Assembly (NCBI GenBank): GCA_947367415.1
Contig: CANBEE010000201.1
Coordinates: 1 to 5,055 of the forward strand
Source of the DNA: an uncultured Bacteroidales bacterium
Lineage (GTDB): Bacteria > Bacteroidota > Bacteroidia > Bacteroidales > Bacteroidaceae
Reading direction: 5' to 3'
DNA length: 5,055 bases
Shown here one piece after another: positions 3,863 to 5,055 of this stretch; position 1 is the stretch's first letter, and the number at the start of each line of letters is the position of its first letter. The notes under the pieces are model-generated. The model did not search any database, was not told the origin of the DNA, and saw nothing but the letters and a program-made list of their open reading frames with translations. The position numbers were made by a program, and so were the translations under genes.

Positions 3863-5055
3863 TTAGTCGATCAGGCGTATGGCTCCCTTGTCGGCCGAGC
3901 TCACGAGCGAGGCATATGCCTTGAGGGCTTTCGACACTTCGCGCTGGCGGGTCACAGGTGTCATGGGACGTGCGGCAAGCTCCTCATCGCTGAGGCGCAC
4001 GTTGATAGTGCGGTTGGGGATGTCGATGTCGATGATATCGCCCGTGACAATCTTACCGATGTTGCCGCCTGCTGCTGCCTCGGGAGAGATGTGTCCGATG
4101 CTGAGGCCCGATGTGCCGCCCGAGAAGCGGCCGTCGGTGATGAGAGCACAAGCCTTACCCAAGTGCTTCGACTTGATGTACGAGGTAGGATAGAGCATCT
4201 CCTGCATACCTGGTCCGCCCTTGGGCCCCTCGTGCGTGATGACCACCACGTCACCCGCCACGATGTCGCCACCGAGGATACCCTCTACGGCTGCATCCTG
4301 TGAATCATATACCTTGGCGGGGCCAGAGAATTCCCATATGCTCTCGTCCACACCCGCAGTCTTCACCACGCAGCCATCCTGGGCAATGTTGCCCTTGAGC
4401 ACGGCCAAACCACCATCCTTGGAGTAGGCATGGGCAAGGTCGCGTATGCAGCCCTCGGCACGGTCGGTGTCGAGCACCTTATAATAGGATTCCTGCGAGC
4501 CCATCACGTTGCTGAACTTACGTGCGGGAGCACTGTGGTAGATATGGAATGCGTCAAGTTGTCCGTTGGCTGTTGGCTGTTGACTGTTGACAATATTATA
4601 TTTCTCCATTGCCTCGCCGAGGGTAAGTCCGTCTACACGCTTCAGCGCAGTGTGGAGCAATCCACCCTTAGCCAATTCGCCCATGATACCGAGAATACCA
4701 CCCGCACGGTTCACATCCTCGATGTGGAATTTCTGTGTCGTAGGAGCGACCTTGCAGATACAGGGAACACGACGTGAAAGGGCGTCGATATCATCCATGG
4801 TAAAGTCCACACCAGCTTCATTGGCTACTGCCAGGAGATGCAGCACAGTATTGGTAGAGCCACCCATGGCGATATCCAATGTCATGGCATTGAGGAAGGC
4901 CTCGCGTGTAGCGATGCTCTTGGGCAGCACACTTTCATCACCATCGCGGTAATACTTATAAGCATTCTCCACCACAAGACGGGCAGCCTGCTTGAAAAGC
5001 TCAATACGATTCTTGTGGGTAGCCACGATGGTACCGTTGCCGGGAAGAGCAAGAC
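3863..5055 (-). CDS. ilvD: Dihydroxy-acid dehydratase, 5' end beyond the window
   Basis: The product dehydrates 2,3-dihydroxy-isovalerate or -methylvalerate to the 2-keto acid, an Fe-S dependent step. The 396 complete codons here are the C-terminal two thirds of a protein usually near 600 residues. The reading frame is open to the edge, where LALPGNGT matches the family core, so the gene continues to the right. A GTG at 5026 is internal and not a start. The three cluster cysteines lie upstream of the window by homology. Visible family motifs are AMGGSTNTVLH, HAYSKDGGLAVLKGN, GPKGGPGMQEMLYPTS and the second signature LITDGRFSGGTSG, which holds the conserved active-site Ser. A segment reading NSQQPTANGQL after MEKYNIV is encoded by a heptanucleotide repeat and makes the protein about 7 residues longer here than E. 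coli IlvD. The TAA stop at 3865-3863 is followed by a strong hairpin, which suggests ilvD ends its own transcript. Confidence 0.96.
   Translation of the reverse strand, partial: LALPGNGTIVATHKNRIELFKQAARLVVENAYKYYRDGDESVLPKSIATREAFLNAMTLDIAMGGSTNTVLHLLAVANEAGVDFTMDDIDALSRRVPCICKVAPTTQKFHIEDVNRAGGILGIMGELAKGGLLHTALKRVDGLTLGEAMEKYNIVNSQQPTANGQLDAFHIYHSAPARKFSNVMGSQESYYKVLDTDRAEGCIRDLAHAYSKDGGLAVLKGNIAQDGCVVKTAGVDESIWEFSGPAKVYDSQDAAVEGILGGDIVAGDVVVITHEGPKGGPGMQEMLYPTSYIKSKHLGKACALITDGRFSGGTSGLSIGHISPEAAAGGNIGKIVTGDIIDIDIPNRTINVRLSDEELAARPMTPVTRQREVSKALKAYASLVSSADKGAIRLID
4557..4591. repeat. In-frame heptanucleotide repeat inside ilvD
   Basis: Five seven-base units are contiguous on the plus strand: AGTTGTC, CGTTGGC, TGTTGGC, TGTTGAC and TGTTGAC. 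On the coding strand this is a GTCAACA-type repeat and it encodes SQQPTANGQL within IlvD. Three units equal 21 bases, or seven codons, so an insertion of three units keeps the frame. It lies in a variable segment between MEKYNIV and HSAPARKF, away from the metal- and substrate-binding motifs. Confidence 0.75.

Noticed and set aside
5024..5026. A GTG at the right end as the ilvD start
   Set aside because: The frame stays open to the window edge and encodes the conserved LALPGNGT segment, so this is an internal Val codon of a truncated gene.
1..5055. CRISPR arrays, tRNA/rRNA genes, IS elements or defence genes
   Set aside because: No spaced direct repeats, cloverleaf-like sequence, transposase or terminal inverted repeats were seen. 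All coding capacity is taken by the ilv genes.

Overview
The window is a branched-chain amino acid (Ile/Val) biosynthesis locus read entirely on the minus strand: ilvD (cut by the right edge), a 352-base regulatory gap, ilvB, ilvN and ilvC. The proteins look like those of Bacteroidales (Bacteroides/Prevotella/Muribaculaceae range). The evidence is the ilvD-ilvB-ilvN-ilvC gene order, a fungal-Ilv5-like IlvC ending in KLRPENN, starts without strong Shine-Dalgarno sequences, a candidate TTTG/TAnnTTTG-type promoter, and heptanucleotide repeats of a kind common in Bacteroidales intergenic DNA. I cannot fix the genus from the sequence.

Layout from right to left, which is the direction of transcription. 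The 3' two thirds of ilvD (5055-3863) is followed by a strong hairpin that looks like a terminator (3839-3813). Next come a candidate promoter (3709-3678), a 22-codon leader ORF (3660-3592) and an intrinsic terminator with a six-U tract (3555-3527), just before the ATG of ilvB (3510). ilvB is followed after 10 bases by ilvN (1805-1272). A 166-base spacer filled with repeats then leads to ilvC (1105-62). The last 61 bases hold no gene.

The standout is the ilvD-ilvB gap. The leader ORF has 8 Ile/Leu/Val codons among codons 6-16, and its RNA can fold in two exclusive ways. A 9-bp perfect antiterminator (3597-3589 with 3552-3544) uses the 5' arm of the terminator stem (3555-3548 with 3540-3533). 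A third pairing (3647-3637 with 3595-3586) could sequester the antiterminator strand. This is the full 1:2 / 2:3 / 3:4 arrangement of ribosome-mediated transcription attenuation, as in enterobacterial ilv, leu and trp leaders, here in a Bacteroidota-like locus and controlling ilvBN(C) separately from ilvD.

Together the enzymes form the shared Ile/Val pathway. IlvB/IlvN (acetohydroxyacid synthase) make acetolactate or acetohydroxybutyrate, IlvC reduces and isomerises it, and IlvD dehydrates the product to the 2-keto acid. Secondary points of interest are heptanucleotide repeat tracts at three places (one in frame inside ilvD, one carrying the ilvN stop codon, one upstream of ilvC), a REP-like palindrome between ilvN and ilvC, and the absence of the acyl-ACP thioesterase gene that lies between ilvN and ilvC in Bacteroides.
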